Below, in pieces: positions 12,353 to 21,797 of a stretch of 64,000 nucleotides of DNA. Origin of the DNA: Bowmanella pacifica (GTDB lineage Bacteria > Pseudomonadota > Gammaproteobacteria > Enterobacterales > Alteromonadaceae); contig NZ_BMLS01000001.1 of the NCBI RefSeq assembly GCF_014645355.1, positions 62,001 to 126,000 on the forward strand, given 5' to 3'. Numbering within the stretch: position 1 is the first letter of the stretch; each line of letters starts with the position of its first letter. The translations under genes and the position numbers were made by a program. The notes under the pieces are model-generated. The model saw nothing but the letters and a program-made list of their open reading frames with translations, searched no databases and was not told where the DNA came from.

Positions 12353-13383
12353 TATTCTCTCCCCAAGCCCATAAACAGTCCCTGCAAGGCACTGACTGAA
12401 CGGCTCAGCACAGCTTCACCATCAAGCGCGGTGCTGGCTTGTACCAGTAGCGTTTGGGCTTGTGACTGACGAACCTTTACCGCCACCAGCCGCAGACGCG
12501 CCTGCTCGCGCACGGCCACATAGTCTTGATTGTGCAACTCAAAGACAGCAGAAACCGGTACCCGGTATACCGATGATGGATACACAGGTTTCACCGCCAG
12601 GGTTTGTCCCAGCTTCAGACCACAGTCTGACGGAATACGACTCCAGGTCTGTTGACGAATACCTTGTAAGCGGCCGTCTACTTTAAACAGGGGCATATCA
12701 CACTGCCCGCCTTCCACCTCAAATCCATACAGCCCCGCCAGACTATCTGACGGCATCATCACGTTAAGCTGCACCGCAGATGGCGCGATAACTCGAAATA
12801 GCTGTGCATCCGCTGACAACCTTTCATCGCCACTGGCAAACATCAGTATCCCATCAACCGGGCTTAGTATCGTGACATTGCCCTGTTTGTCCTGCGACAG
12901 CAGGCTGCGTAAATGCCTGACATGCTCCCAGGCTAACGCGGCGGCATGATACTCCCGTTCCAGTGTCAGCCACTGTGGACTGGAGACAATGCCTTTGGTG
13001 CGCTCAGTCTGATTGGCCTGATAGTTACGTTCGGCCACCTCAAACAGACGCTTAGCCGCCTGATATTCATCAAAGAAGTGCTCCACTTCACGGCCGCGTA
13101 TGTCGGCCACCGGCTGACCAGCTTTCACCCCTTCGCCATCATTTACTAACCAGTTTCGTTGCATCACCGCGAAGGGTAAACTGACGTCATAAGCACTGCC
13201 GGGTTGATAGCTAACCCGTCCAAGTACTGGACTACCTTGAATTTTTTCTACCGGTTCGGCATTGGCGTACTCAAGTTGATAGGCTTGCAACGCTGCCATG
13301 TCGACAGATTGTGGTTGCTCAGTGGCCTGAGCCAAAGGCAACAGGAAAAACAAAAATGCTAGGGGCAGGAAGAATCTGGGCAT
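12352..13383 (-). CDS. RND efflux periplasmic adaptor subunit (CusB/CzcB type)
   Basis: A membrane-fusion protein of about 343 residues linking the RND pump to an outer-membrane channel. It starts with a clear signal peptide (MPRFFLPLAFLFFLLPLAQA). It then shows a split lipoyl/barrel region (VNDGEGVKAGQPVADIRG, then VTILSPVDGILMFASGDERL) around a helical hairpin (EVEHFFDEYQAAKRLFEVAERNYQAN). I choose the ATG at 13383 because it begins the signal peptide; a longer frame from a TTG at 13467 adds a non-signal stretch. The Shine-Dalgarno sequence is poor. It is the first gene of the pump operon, facing the LuxR-type regulator. Confidence 0.85.
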   Translation of the reverse strand: MPRFFLPLAFLFFLLPLAQATEQPQSVDMAALQAYQLEYANAEPVEKIQGSPVLGRVSYQPGSAYDVSLPFAVMQRNWLVNDGEGVKAGQPVADIRGREVEHFFDEYQAAKRLFEVAERNYQANQTERTKGIVSSPQWLTLEREYHAAALAWEHVRHLRSLLSQDKQGNVTILSPVDGILMFASGDERLSADAQLFRVIAPSAVQLNVMMPSDSLAGLYGFEVEGGQCDMPLFKVDGRLQGIRQQTWSRIPSDCGLKLGQTLAVKPVYPSSVYRVPVSAVFELHNQDYVAVREQARLRLVAVKVRQSQAQTLLVQASTALDGEAVLSRSVSALQGLFMGLGRE

Positions 13384-13483
13384 TGGTCGCAAAAAGTTGC
13401 TAAATGATGGCCATGCTTTTACCTTACGCAGGCCCAAAATACATGGGACAAATGCCCTAAGCTCCAAAAAAGGTTTTTAATTC

Positions 13484-13984
13484 ATGGTGTTACGAGACAA
13501 GATTTTAACCACTCTATTAATCATCATTATGCTGCTCAACACAGTGGATGTGATTACGGATTATTACCTGGGCATCCCCATGTGGCACATTATTCAGGAA
13601 AGCTGCATCGTATTGGCTTCCGCTATGGGGGCGTTGTATATCATCAGAGAAAGTTTGCACCGTCGTCAGCATATTGAACATCTGAAGAATCAGTTAACCC
13701 TCAGCCACTCTCAACTTGCCAAAGCCTCCGAGGAAATGCAAAAGGCCCGCAATGACTTTGCCCATGCTATTCAGCAGCAGTTCGGCCAATGGCACCTGAC
13801 TCAAAGTGAGCAGGATGTGGCCTTACTGTTATTGAAAGGATTAAGCCTCAGAGAAATTGGTGAAGTCAGAGATACCAAGGAAAAAACCGTGCGTCAGCAG
13901 GCCTCCTCGGTATATGAAAAAGCCGGTGTTGAGGGGCGTCATGAATTTGCCGCCTGGTTTTTGGAAGATTTTGTCAGCCCTTAA
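13484..13984 (+). CDS. Membrane-anchored LuxR-type transcriptional regulator
   Basis: A 166-residue protein with two N-terminal hydrophobic helices (ILTTLLIIIMLLNTVDVIT and IIQESCIVLASAMGALYII), a coiled-coil-like segment (residues 60-95, LKNQLTLSHSQLAKASEEMQ), and a C-terminal LuxR/GerE helix-turn-helix (LTQSEQDVALLLLKGLSLREIGEVRDTKEKTVRQQASSVYEKAGV). It would bind DNA while anchored in the inner membrane, sensing through the membrane or periplasmic loop; that is inference. It is divergent from the metal-pump operon (100 bp between starts), which makes the pump a candidate target, and its stop lies 4 bp from the end of flhB. Confidence 0.75.
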   Translation: MVLRDKILTTLLIIIMLLNTVDVITDYYLGIPMWHIIQESCIVLASAMGALYIIRESLHRRQHIEHLKNQLTLSHSQLAKASEEMQKARNDFAHAIQQQFGQWHLTQSEQDVALLLLKGLSLREIGEVRDTKEKTVRQQASSVYEKAGVEGRHEFAAWFLEDFVSP

Positions 13985-13988
13985 AGGA

Positions 13989-15113
13989 CTAACGACGCAA
14001 TTCCTGCGGAATAGGTAACTCTTTAGCCAAAGGCTTAGGTCGTTTGCCACGACCTTTCTTCCAGTTTTTCAACTGATACACATAGGCCAGTACCTGGGCC
14101 ACCGCCATAAACAGTTTCTCCGGGATCTCATGCTCTTCCTCGGTGGAATAATAAATGGCCCTGGCCAGCATGGGGGACTCCACAACAGGTACGCCGTGGG
14201 CACCGGCTATTTTGCGGATATGCAGCGCCAGTTCATCCAGGCCTTTAGCCACCAGCACCGGCGCACGAGTGCCGTTTTGATCATACTTGAGTGCCACCGC
14301 GAAGTGAGTGGGGTTGGTGACTATCACGTCTGCCTCGGGGACTTTTTGCATCATCCGCCGGGCCGCCGCCTGGAATTGCAAGCGACGAATACGACCTTTG
14401 ACTTCAGGATTACCTTCGGCGTTTTTACGCTCGTCCTTCACTTCCTGTTTGGTCATTTTCATTTCTTCGTTGTGCTTATAGCTCTGATAAGGCACATCAA
14501 AAATTGAAATGGGTATCATCGCACAACAGATGATCAAAAATGCCCAGCCCAACAGTTCCAGCGCATGCATAACGTTACGCGGATAGAGCTCCATATCCAG
14601 ATGCAGGGCTTCGGCACTGAACAGTCGCAATGCCAGATAAGTGCTGACCGCAACGATAATAAATTTAGCCAGGGCCTTTAGCAGCTCTACCATGCCATTA
14701 GGGCCAAACATACGCTTAAGACCATTAATGGGATTAAGTTTACTGGCCTTAGGCTTGGCCGACTCCCAGGTGAAGTTATAGCCGCCCAGCGCGATGGAGC
14801 CGTAGATACCGGCAATGGTCACGATAATCAGATAAGCCAGCACTGGCCAGGCAATTTCCATCATACCGCTGCCCCAGGCCTGGAACATATGGTTAACGTC
14901 ATAGGTCTCATCCCGGGACAAACTGAACATACGCTGCATCACGCTGAACAAGGCGCTGCCTATACTCTGTCCAAGCAGTATCAATGCCCCAGCACTGGCA
15001 ATTAACACTAAGGTGGTGGACAACTCACGGGAACGGGCAATCTGGCCTTTTTCTTTGGCTTGTTCGAGTTTTTTCGACGTGGGTTCTTCTGTTTTCTCAT
15101 GTGCATCAGCCAT
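13989..15113 (-). CDS. flhB: Flagellar export apparatus protein FlhB
   Basis: A 374-residue inner-membrane protein of the flagellar type III export gate that switches substrate class from rod/hook to filament. Four transmembrane helices fill the first ~215 residues. The cytoplasmic domain has the self-cleavage motif NPTH near residue 270 in VTNPTHFAVALKY. The N-terminus (MADAHEKTEEPTSKKLEQAKEKGQ) is typical of the family. It is the last gene of the fliL-flhB run, 78 bp after fliR. The flhA-flhF part of the flagellar regulon, usually next, is not in this window; the LuxR-type gene and metal pump follow instead. Confidence 0.96.
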   Translation of the reverse strand: MADAHEKTEEPTSKKLEQAKEKGQIARSRELSTTLVLIASAGALILLGQSIGSALFSVMQRMFSLSRDETYDVNHMFQAWGSGMMEIAWPVLAYLIIVTIAGIYGSIALGGYNFTWESAKPKASKLNPINGLKRMFGPNGMVELLKALAKFIIVAVSTYLALRLFSAEALHLDMELYPRNVMHALELLGWAFLIICCAMIPISIFDVPYQSYKHNEEMKMTKQEVKDERKNAEGNPEVKGRIRRLQFQAAARRMMQKVPEADVIVTNPTHFAVALKYDQNGTRAPVLVAKGLDELALHIRKIAGAHGVPVVESPMLARAIYYSTEEEHEIPEKLFMAVAQVLAYVYQLKNWKKGRGKRPKPLAKELPIPQELRR

Positions 15114-15191
15114 CCGGGTACTCCAGATAAAGCGGAAGGAACAAGGCGCCCCTTTCCTGACTGTATGAGATTAAGTGAACCTGCTGGCACA

Positions 15192-15974
15192 TCATGGGCT
15201 GCATACCCTGAGCAACTGACACATAAATAACTGCGCCCGATCCCATTCCTGTTCAAAATGGAAGGTAAAGTTATCCATGGTCAGCCAGATAATGATCAGG
15301 CCAGTGATCTGTGCAATGGAAAAGCCGATAGTAAAGACGTTAAGCTGTGGCGCGGCCTTGGTCATAACCCCAAAAGCCAGGTTAATAATTAGCAAGGAAA
15401 TAATCGGTGCCAGGGAAATAGTCAGCGCGGCCACAAACATCCAGCCGGCAAAGTGCGCCACATCACGAAACTGTTCAGGACTTAAGCTATGAGGCCCAAT
15501 AGGAAAGGCCTCAAAACTCATCACCATCATCTTGATCATGGCCAGGTGACCGTCCAGTGCCCAAAACAGCAAAGTGGCCAGGATCAGATAAAACTGGCCC
15601 ACTGCGGGCACGTTAATGCCGTTAACCGGATCCACAATAGACGCAAAGCCCAGGCCCGTCTGCATGGCAACAATCTGACCGGCCAACACAAAAGTGTTTA
15701 GCACCAGCGTTGAAATAAAGCCGATGGCAATACCGATCAATAGCTGCTGAATCACCATCAGCCAAGTCCCTACCGAAAACATCTCGGTAATAGGTACAGG
15801 CGGCACCACCGGCATAATCAGCAAGGTTAAAAATAACGTCAGCAGGGCACGTACAGGCGGCGGCAAGGTTTTAGCACTGATCCCAATCATAGCGGCAAAC
15901 ATGCCGCTGATACGCATAAAAGGCAGCAGCAAATCGGCCAGAGATTGGGTCAGGGTCGAGGCCAGGATTTCCAT
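15192..15974 (-). CDS. fliR: Flagellar export apparatus protein FliR
   Basis: A 260-residue, very hydrophobic inner-membrane component of the FliPQR export gate, with about six transmembrane helices. Family features include PFMRISGMFAAMIGISAKTLPPPVRALLTLFLTLL at the N-terminus and the central NTFVLAGQIVAMQTGLGFASIVDP stretch. I choose the ATG at 15974 (MEILASTLTQS); a GTG four codons upstream (15986) is the alternative. It follows fliQ by about 110 bp in the flagellar operon. Confidence 0.95.
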   Translation of the reverse strand: MEILASTLTQSLADLLLPFMRISGMFAAMIGISAKTLPPPVRALLTLFLTLLIMPVVPPVPITEMFSVGTWLMVIQQLLIGIAIGFISTLVLNTFVLAGQIVAMQTGLGFASIVDPVNGINVPAVGQFYLILATLLFWALDGHLAMIKMMVMSFEAFPIGPHSLSPEQFRDVAHFAGWMFVAALTISLAPIISLLIINLAFGVMTKAAPQLNVFTIGFSIAQITGLIIIWLTMDNFTFHFEQEWDRAQLFMCQLLRVCSP

Positions 15975-16087
15975 TACTGACGGCACTCATTCGGCAAGCA
16001 GGCAGAGGAAAGAAACGAGTGACTCTGGCTTAACTCGCGGCCACACACAAAGCGTCTGCGCACTGCATACTGGATATAGTTCACGCT

Positions 16088-16357
16088 TTACCCCACCACT
16101 TCGGGGATACGGTTCACCATTTCAAAGAAGAAATCCATCAGTTGTCCGGTCAACCAATGTCCCCCCCAGGACAGTGCCAGCAAGGTCACAATTAACCTGG
16201 GCAGAAAGTTAATGGTCTGTTCGTTGATTGAAGTCGCCGCCTGAAATACCGACACAATCAAGCCCACAAACAGGCTGGGCAAAATAATGGCGGATACCAG
16301 CAGAATCACCATAAAAAGGGCTTCGCGCAGGATATCAACAAATATTTCCGGGCTCAT
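16088..16357 (-). CDS. fliQ: Flagellar export apparatus protein FliQ
   Basis: An 89-residue protein with two transmembrane helices (ALFMVILLVSAIILPSLFVGLIVSVFQAAT and LIVTLLALSWGGHWLTGQLM). It forms the FliPQR gate with FliP and FliR. EQTINFLPRL between the helices is the conserved polar turn. Size and order (fliP-fliQ-fliR) are standard. Confidence 0.95.
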   Translation of the reverse strand: MSPEIFVDILREALFMVILLVSAIILPSLFVGLIVSVFQAATSINEQTINFLPRLIVTLLALSWGGHWLTGQLMDFFFEMVNRIPEVVG

Positions 16358-16369
16358 AACGTGCTCCCG

Positions 16370-17119
16370 CTACATGCCAAAACTGTTGGCTAACGTGCCA
16401 AAGATCAGATTCCAGCCATCGACCAAAACAAACAACATTAACTTAAAGGGCAGTGCCACAATCATCGGCGATAACATCATCATCCCCATGGCCATCAGCA
16501 CCGACGCCACCACCAAATCCAGGATCAGAAAGGGAATAAACAACATAAAGCCAATTTGAAAGGCGGTTTTCAGCTCGCTGGTAACAAAGGCGGGGATCAG
16601 TACATTCATGGGGACTTCTTCCGGGCTTTGGAACTGGCCCTCATAGCCGCCAATCTCAACAAAGGTTTCTAAATCCTTAACCCGGGTTTGCGACAACATA
16701 AAAGCGCGCATGGGCACCTTGGCCCGTTCATAGGCTTCCAGCGAGGTGATTTCCTCATTGAGATAAGGCTGCAGTGCGGTTTCATTCATCTTGTCAAACA
16801 CCGGCGCCATAATAAACAGGCTCAGAAACAGACTCACACCAATTAGGATTTGGTTGGACGGTGCCTGCTGTAAGCCCATGGCCTGACGCAGAATAGATAA
16901 CACGACAATGATCCGGGTGAAAGACGTCATCATCATCACAAAGGCAGGGATCAGACTCAGTGCGGTCATAATGGCCAGCACTTGCAGCGTCATGCTGTAG
17001 TCCTGGCTACCATCAGGGTTGGTGGTCACAGTCAAGGCTTTGACACCGGCATTGGCCCAGGCCATATCAGGCAACATCAATAAGCCTAATCCCGCCAACA
17101 GCATCCATAGCCTAGTCAT
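16370..17119 (-). CDS. fliP: Flagellar export apparatus protein FliP
   Basis: A 249-residue core protein of the flagellar type III export gate. It has a cleavable N-terminal signal ([22 protein letters not shown]), a feature FliP is known for. It is followed by transmembrane segments with [38 protein letters not shown] and, near the C-terminus, [29 protein letters not shown]. Both are strong family signatures. It overlaps the end of fliO by 8 bp, indicating translational coupling. Confidence 0.96.
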   Translation of the reverse strand: MTRLWMLLAGLGLLMLPDMAWANAGVKALTVTTNPDGSQDYSMTLQVLAIMTALSLIPAFVMMMTSFTRIIVVLSILRQAMGLQQAPSNQILIGVSLFLSLFIMAPVFDKMNETALQPYLNEEITSLEAYERAKVPMRAFMLSQTRVKDLETFVEIGGYEGQFQSPEEVPMNVLIPAFVTSELKTAFQIGFMLFIPFLILDLVVASVLMAMGMMMLSPMIVALPFKLMLFVLVDGWNLIFGTLANSFGM

Positions 17120-17513
17120 GCGTCTTCCCCTTCTGCCCCTGCATTAACTGCGTTAACTTGTCTTTGAAATTATCCCCCGACGGCTGCGCCACCTCCAAAG
17201 GGCTGTCCAGTTTGGCCAGGTGATTAATATTCTGTGCCGTGACGCCAAGCATATGCTGCTCCTCGCCCACCTGGATCACCAGGATTCGTTCCCGGGTACC
17301 AAGGGCCATTGAGCCTACGACTTTCATTTGCCCGCCGCCCTGCTGGGTGACATTAAACCGGCGCATAATGTAGCCAAGCATAAACACCAACGCGATAACC
17401 ACCACCAACGACAGCAAAACTGACAGATAATCGACGGGGCTATTGAGAGGTTTATTGTCGGCGAAGGAAGGAAAAGAGAACCAGGCCAAGCTGCCAAAAA
17501 GCAGCTTAGCCAT
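17112..17513 (-). CDS. fliO: Flagellar biosynthesis protein FliO
   Basis: A small bitopic membrane protein (about 133 residues) that helps assemble the FliP ring. A signal-like N-terminus ([18 protein letters not shown]) is followed by one transmembrane helix ([25 protein letters not shown]) and a cytoplasmic SH3-like domain ([30 protein letters not shown]). The ATG at 17513 lies 4 bp after the fliN stop; a longer frame from 17558 would run into fliN and is not preferred. Confidence 0.88.
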   Translation of the reverse strand: MAKLLFGSLAWFSFPSFADNKPLNSPVDYLSVLLSLVVVIALVFMLGYIMRRFNVTQQGGGQMKVVGSMALGTRERILVIQVGEEQHMLGVTAQNINHLAKLDSPLEVAQPSGDNFKDKLTQLMQGQKGKTHD

Positions 17514-17517
17514 TGAT

Positions 17518-17919
17518 TTATCTAAGTTTCTTAATACGTTCAATCTGACTGATAACATCGGTTAAGCGAATTCCGAATTTGTCGTTGACCACTACTACTT
17601 CTCCATGAGCAATCAACGTGCCATTTACCAGGACATCCAATGGTTCCCCGGCAACCCGGTCCAACTCTACTACAGAGCCCTGGTTCAATTGCAACAGATT
17701 TCGGATACTGATGTGACTGCGACCCACTTCCATCGAGATGGTGACCGGAATATCCAGGATGGTATCCAGCTTGCGTTTTTCGTCGCCGCTAATAGGTGCA
17801 TCATCCTGTAGCTCATCCAGCTCTGCAACCTGGACCTCATCGGTTGAAGCTTCGGCATCGGCCTGTTCGGCCATCGCTGCCGCCCAGTCGTCCATTGCGT
17901 CATCATTTTCGGTGCTCAT
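17518..17919 (-). CDS. fliN: Flagellar motor switch protein FliN
   Basis: A 133-residue C-ring protein with an acidic, variable N-terminus (residues 1-50) and the conserved SpoA domain (ILDIPVTISMEVGRSHISIRNLLQLNQGSVVELDRVAGEPLDVLVNG...). It forms the lower C-ring with FliM and FliG and docks the FliH-FliI export ATPase. Size and order are standard. Confidence 0.95.
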   Translation of the reverse strand: MSTENDDAMDDWAAAMAEQADAEASTDEVQVAELDELQDDAPISGDEKRKLDTILDIPVTISMEVGRSHISIRNLLQLNQGSVVELDRVAGEPLDVLVNGTLIAHGEVVVVNDKFGIRLTDVISQIERIKKLR

Positions 17920-17986
17920 CGCGCTACCTCACTTTCAATTGGCTCCCGCCTGAGCGGGAAAAACCTGTCCAACCGGCATACCGGCG

Positions 17987-19045
17987 TTATAAATCATCTT
18001 CCAGACTGGCAAGCTCGGCGTCTGAGTCCAGACGTCGACCGCCTTTGGTCAAAAGTTGCAGTTCAGATTTCACCGAGGTGGGTCTTGGGATCTTCTCGGT
18101 GATCTTCAGGGCAATATTGTCTCTGGAGCGGCCCATCTTAGTGCGGAAGGTGGGTAAGTCTTCCACAAACAACACCACATGCTCTGGCATCTCGATGGGA
18201 ATAATATCCCCTTCCTGAAGATCCATGATTTCCTGCAACGACAGTTCGATGTCCATCAAGGTCGCAGACACTTCCACCTGCACATCCATAATTTCATCGC
18301 GCAGTGCTTTACTCCAGCGCAGGTCGGTATCTTCTTTGTCACTTTGTACGCCAGCATCCAGCAGCTCTCTGATCGGTTCTAGCATGGAATAAGGCAAAGC
18401 GACGTGAAAATCACCGCCACCGCCGTCCAGTTCAATATGGAAGGAGCTGATCACCACCACTTCGGTGGGGCTGACAATGTTCGCCATGGCCGGGTTAACC
18501 TCGGAGTCCAGATACTCAAAGGACACGTCCATGACTGGGGCCCAGGCTTCTTTGTAATCTTCAAAAATTAGTTTAAGCAGCATCTGAATAATACGCCGCT
18601 CGGTGGGGGTAAACTCCCGTCCTTCAATCTTGGCATGATAGCGACCGTCACCACCAAAGAAGTTATCCACCAGAATAAATACCAGGCGCGCTTCCATGGT
18701 GATCAGCCCCGTACCTTTTAGGGGGCGGAAACGCACCATGTTCAGACTGGTCGGTACAAACAAGGTATGTACGTACTCACCAAACTTAATCATCTGGATG
18801 CCGTTAATCGACACCTCAGCACTGCGTCGCATCATATTAAACAGGCTAACGCGCATATGCCTGGCGAAACGTTCGTTAACGATTTCCAGGGTCGGCATAC
18901 GCCCACGGACGATACGATCCTGAGAAGAGAAGTCATACTCCAGCGTCGAGGCACCGCGCTCGGAGCTGTCTATCTCTTCTTCTTCGACTTCATCAACGCC
19001 GTGTAATAGCGCGTCAATTTCGTCCTGGGATAATAAATCGCTCAC
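17987..19045 (-). CDS. fliM: Flagellar motor switch protein FliM
   Basis: A 352-residue C-ring protein. The N-terminal LLSQDEIDALLHG is the known CheY-P-binding segment. The middle domain contains the CheC-like fold with LVDNFFGGDGRY, and the C-terminal SpoA domain (residues ~255-330) pairs with FliN. The signalling input implies chemotactic control of this motor. The gene follows fliL by 10 bp. Confidence 0.96.
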   Translation of the reverse strand: MSDLLSQDEIDALLHGVDEVEEEEIDSSERGASTLEYDFSSQDRIVRGRMPTLEIVNERFARHMRVSLFNMMRRSAEVSINGIQMIKFGEYVHTLFVPTSLNMVRFRPLKGTGLITMEARLVFILVDNFFGGDGRYHAKIEGREFTPTERRIIQMLLKLIFEDYKEAWAPVMDVSFEYLDSEVNPAMANIVSPTEVVVISSFHIELDGGGGDFHVALPYSMLEPIRELLDAGVQSDKEDTDLRWSKALRDEIMDVQVEVSATLMDIELSLQEIMDLQEGDIIPIEMPEHVVLFVEDLPTFRTKMGRSRDNIALKITEKIPRPTSVKSELQLLTKGGRRLDSDAELASLEDDL

Positions 19046-19055
19046 CTGTTTATTC

Positions 19056-19589
19056 CTATTGCATCACAAAGCCGGTAAACAACACTTGGGACACCACATC
19101 TCGTCCCGCGATTTCCTGCATCACCTTCTTCACTTCTTTGATGGACTGCTCACGCAGGGCAATCTTGCCCGCTTCAGTGACCAGATCATCGGCGTTGGCA
19201 CTGGAAAAGACCCTAAGCAACGTGCCTTCAATCATGGGAATATGCATTTTAGCCTGTTCCTCATTATCGGCACCACGAACCAATAACTGCACCTTAATCT
19301 CGACTAAACGGTCACGCCCTGTCCCGGGCACGTTAAACACAAAGGGACGAGGCATAGCCACATACAGGGCCGACCCCAGGGCGGCGCTGTTGGAAACCGC
19401 CGCACTGTCAGATGCGCCTGGCGTAGGACTCATGGCCTGGCTGTCATCCATAGTTGGCTCATCAGAGCCGCCCAGTAAGAAAAAGGCCGCCGCGCCACCG
19501 ATAACCAGCACCGCTACGGCAGCGATGATAATCATCATCTTACCTTTCTTCTTGCCTGCGTCTTCCAATTCCAGTTCTTTTTCTGCCAT
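19056..19589 (-). CDS. fliL: Flagellar basal body protein FliL
   Basis: A 177-residue bitopic inner-membrane protein near the stator. It has a basic cytoplasmic N-terminus, a single helix (MMIIIAAVAVLVIGGAAAFFLLGG, residues ~18-41), a low-complexity Ser/Ala linker and a conserved periplasmic domain (YVAMPRPFVFNVPG...RDRLVEIKVQLLVRG). It is the first gene after a sigma-54 type site and starts the fliLMNOPQR-flhB run. Confidence 0.93.
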   Translation of the reverse strand: MAEKELELEDAGKKKGKMMIIIAAVAVLVIGGAAAFFLLGGSDEPTMDDSQAMSPTPGASDSAAVSNSAALGSALYVAMPRPFVFNVPGTGRDRLVEIKVQLLVRGADNEEQAKMHIPMIEGTLLRVFSSANADDLVTEAGKIALREQSIKEVKKVMQEIAGRDVVSQVLFTGFVMQ

Positions 19590-19700
19590 TATCAGTCTCG
19601 ATTCAAATACCTAAAGCGGATCTTATCTACCGCCGCCACAATAGCAAAGCTTTAACGCATTTGCCCTTGGGGCCTTTTATCTTTTATGTACAGATTTTGT

Positions 19701-19715
19701 GCAAATCCGGTGCCT
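19701..19715 (-). promoter_or_regulatory. Sigma-54 promoter upstream of fliL
   Basis: On the minus strand AGGCAC-CGGAT-TTGC, with GG and GC ten bases apart as in -24/-12 promoters. It overlaps the fliK stop codon and lies about 110 bp upstream of fliL. FlrC-type activators drive such promoters in polar flagellar systems. Confidence 0.65.
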
Positions 19716-21678
19716 AAACAAAATAATCAATGCCGCCAACCCGGCCATTTACCACCCGTAGCTCTGTCTCAACCGCCTCTGCGGCAGCTTCGGCTTCACT
19801 TCCCATGCCAGACTGATTTTGCTGGTCGGCAAACTGCTGCCCTTTACCTTCTTGCTGAACAAAGGACTGACCCAGCTCAATGCCTTTTTCTGCCAGCATT
19901 TCACGTAATCTCGGTACTGCCTGGTCGAGCATGTCCCGGGCTTGCTGAGATTGCACCACAAAATTTACGCTGGCCTGCTCACCGTGCATATGCACGCGAA
20001 CCTGCATAGAGCCTAACTCCGGAGGGTCCAGACGAATATCGGCACTCATATTGCCCAGATTCACCAACATTCTGACCCGCTCGGCCAACTGCACGGCCGC
20101 TTCCGGCTTGGCTATATTAATGGCTTTATCCAAAGCACTGTGCTGGGTCGAGGTTGCCGCCTTAGCGGTCTCGCTTTGAACCTGGGTCGTTTCTACCTGT
20201 ATCTGACGCTCTGCCAGACCTCTGATACTAGGGTCAAAAGCCTCCTGGCGCCCTAAAGGCTGCATCTCAAGTAAACTGGCAAAACGTTGCAGCTCGGGTT
20301 GCAGCGTAGCAGGCGGAAGCTGAATCCCCTGCTCTTTCAAGCTGCTCTGCACCAGGCTTTGCAGATCCAGCCCCGGCTCTCTGCCTTGCTGCAACTGCGC
20401 CTTAAATTCGGCCATACCGGCCTTTAAACTGGCAACAAAATCTCTCACCGCCTCAGGGCCCTGCTGTTTTACCGGCAATTGCTCCGCCAGCTGTGTGAGT
20501 TTTTTATCCAGTTCTTTTTCGGGTAACTGCACCAGTTCCTGCAAGGTGACTGATTTCTCGGGTGTTGGCGCTTTGTCGCTTTCATGCTTTAGGGCAGTTA
20601 CAACAGGCGCAGGAGAGACTTTCTTAACGCGCTCGTCAGTCGCAGCTATAGCCTGGCCTTTCAGGCTTTGGGGCTCTTCACTGGCTTGCACAATAGCCTG
20701 CAACTGGCTGAGACTCATCATACCGTCCTGCACCTTAGTGTTCAGTAGCGCAGCCTTTTCGTCATCCGTCATCTGCGCTAGCGAGGCGATTTGCTCCTGA
20801 CTTATGCCGCCTGATAGGTTTTTCGACTCCAGGCGAAGCAATCCTTCCCAGCCCTTAGCGGTAAATAATTCGGCCGGCACTTTGGGGGCCTCACTGCCCT
20901 CCAGGACTTGTCCCAGCTTCACAATGGCACTGGCAAACATCTGCAGTTCAGGCTCTTGGGGCATGTCCGCCAAAAAGGCTTTGAATTCACTCAACTGCTC
21001 TGGCGTTAACATCTCCTGCAATACATCAGGATTCAGTCCCAGCTGCTGCAGTAGCGCCAGATTTTCTTCAGTCCAGGCCAGGTCACTTTCGGAACCCTGT
21101 GCATCCGCCGTGGCATTAACCTGCCCGGCTTTAAGCCCGTCTTCCTCGGCCGCTACCTGCTCTCCATCCTGGCTTGTTTGCTTACCCAGCACCAATTGAT
21201 ATACCAGCGTTAGCCAGTCGTCGGCTTGTTGCTCGCCCTCTGATATGGGTTGTTGCTGCGCCTCGTCGTCAGTTGACGTAGAGGCTAGCCTGGATAGCTC
21301 ATCATCTGAAGCTTGAGTACTTTGCTGCGCTGACACTGCCGTCGTAGTGGGGTCCGACTGTTTATCCTGAGACTCAACGGGATGATTTTCTGACCCAGTG
21401 GTGTCAGTCTTATTCTTATCTTTTGGGGCGTCAGCCGCATCCTTGGTGCTGTCCCCCTTAGCATCAGGTAGCGCCTTACCTTGCCTATCAGCCACTTCAG
21501 GCACCGGCTTTTCATGGCCACCTTTGCGCACCGGCTCAATACTGTGCTGACCTTTCCCTTGTTCCAGGCTTAACTGCTCCCGGAAGATATTCGCCTGACC
21601 GGCGTCCGCCGTCTGACTACTATCGTCAGCCAGCACAGCGGCAATCTTGGGGTGAGAGGCGGCAACTTGTTGCATCAT
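19714..21678 (-). CDS. fliK: Flagellar hook-length control protein FliK
   Basis: A long (about 654-residue) low-complexity, Gln/Ala/Glu-rich protein ending in the conserved FliK C-terminal domain (LAERVRMLVNLGNMSADIRLDPPELGSMQVRVHMHGEQASVNFVVQSQQARDMLDQAVPRLREML). It measures hook length and triggers the FlhB substrate switch. It is longer than enteric FliK (about 400), which is common in marine species. The start is uncertain: I list ATG 21678 (MMQQVAASHPKIAAV), and a GTG at 21732 gives 18 more residues. A sigma-54 type site lies upstream. Confidence 0.85.
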   Translation of the reverse strand: MMQQVAASHPKIAAVLADDSSQTADAGQANIFREQLSLEQGKGQHSIEPVRKGGHEKPVPEVADRQGKALPDAKGDSTKDAADAPKDKNKTDTTGSENHPVESQDKQSDPTTTAVSAQQSTQASDDELSRLASTSTDDEAQQQPISEGEQQADDWLTLVYQLVLGKQTSQDGEQVAAEEDGLKAGQVNATADAQGSESDLAWTEENLALLQQLGLNPDVLQEMLTPEQLSEFKAFLADMPQEPELQMFASAIVKLGQVLEGSEAPKVPAELFTAKGWEGLLRLESKNLSGGISQEQIASLAQMTDDEKAALLNTKVQDGMMSLSQLQAIVQASEEPQSLKGQAIAATDERVKKVSPAPVVTALKHESDKAPTPEKSVTLQELVQLPEKELDKKLTQLAEQLPVKQQGPEAVRDFVASLKAGMAEFKAQLQQGREPGLDLQSLVQSSLKEQGIQLPPATLQPELQRFASLLEMQPLGRQEAFDPSIRGLAERQIQVETTQVQSETAKAATSTQHSALDKAINIAKPEAAVQLAERVRMLVNLGNMSADIRLDPPELGSMQVRVHMHGEQASVNFVVQSQQARDMLDQAVPRLREMLAEKGIELGQSFVQQEGKGQQFADQQNQSGMGSEAEAAAEAVETELRVVNGRVGGIDYFV

Positions 21679-21766
21679 AAGGACTGTTCCATCCAAACCT
21701 GTATTGCCAATGTCTTGATGAAATAAGGGCACTGGCGCTGTTCACATACTCTTGTATTTAGGGTTA

Positions 21767-21781
21767 GCAAGTACTGTTCCA
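21767..21781 (-). promoter_or_regulatory. Possible sigma-54 promoter upstream of fliK
   Basis: On the minus strand TGGAAC-AGTAC-TTGC. GG and GC have the correct ten-base spacing; one base of the -24 box (A for C) deviates. It lies between fliJ and fliK. Confidence 0.5.
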
Positions 21782-21797
21782 GCTTAACCATATGAGC

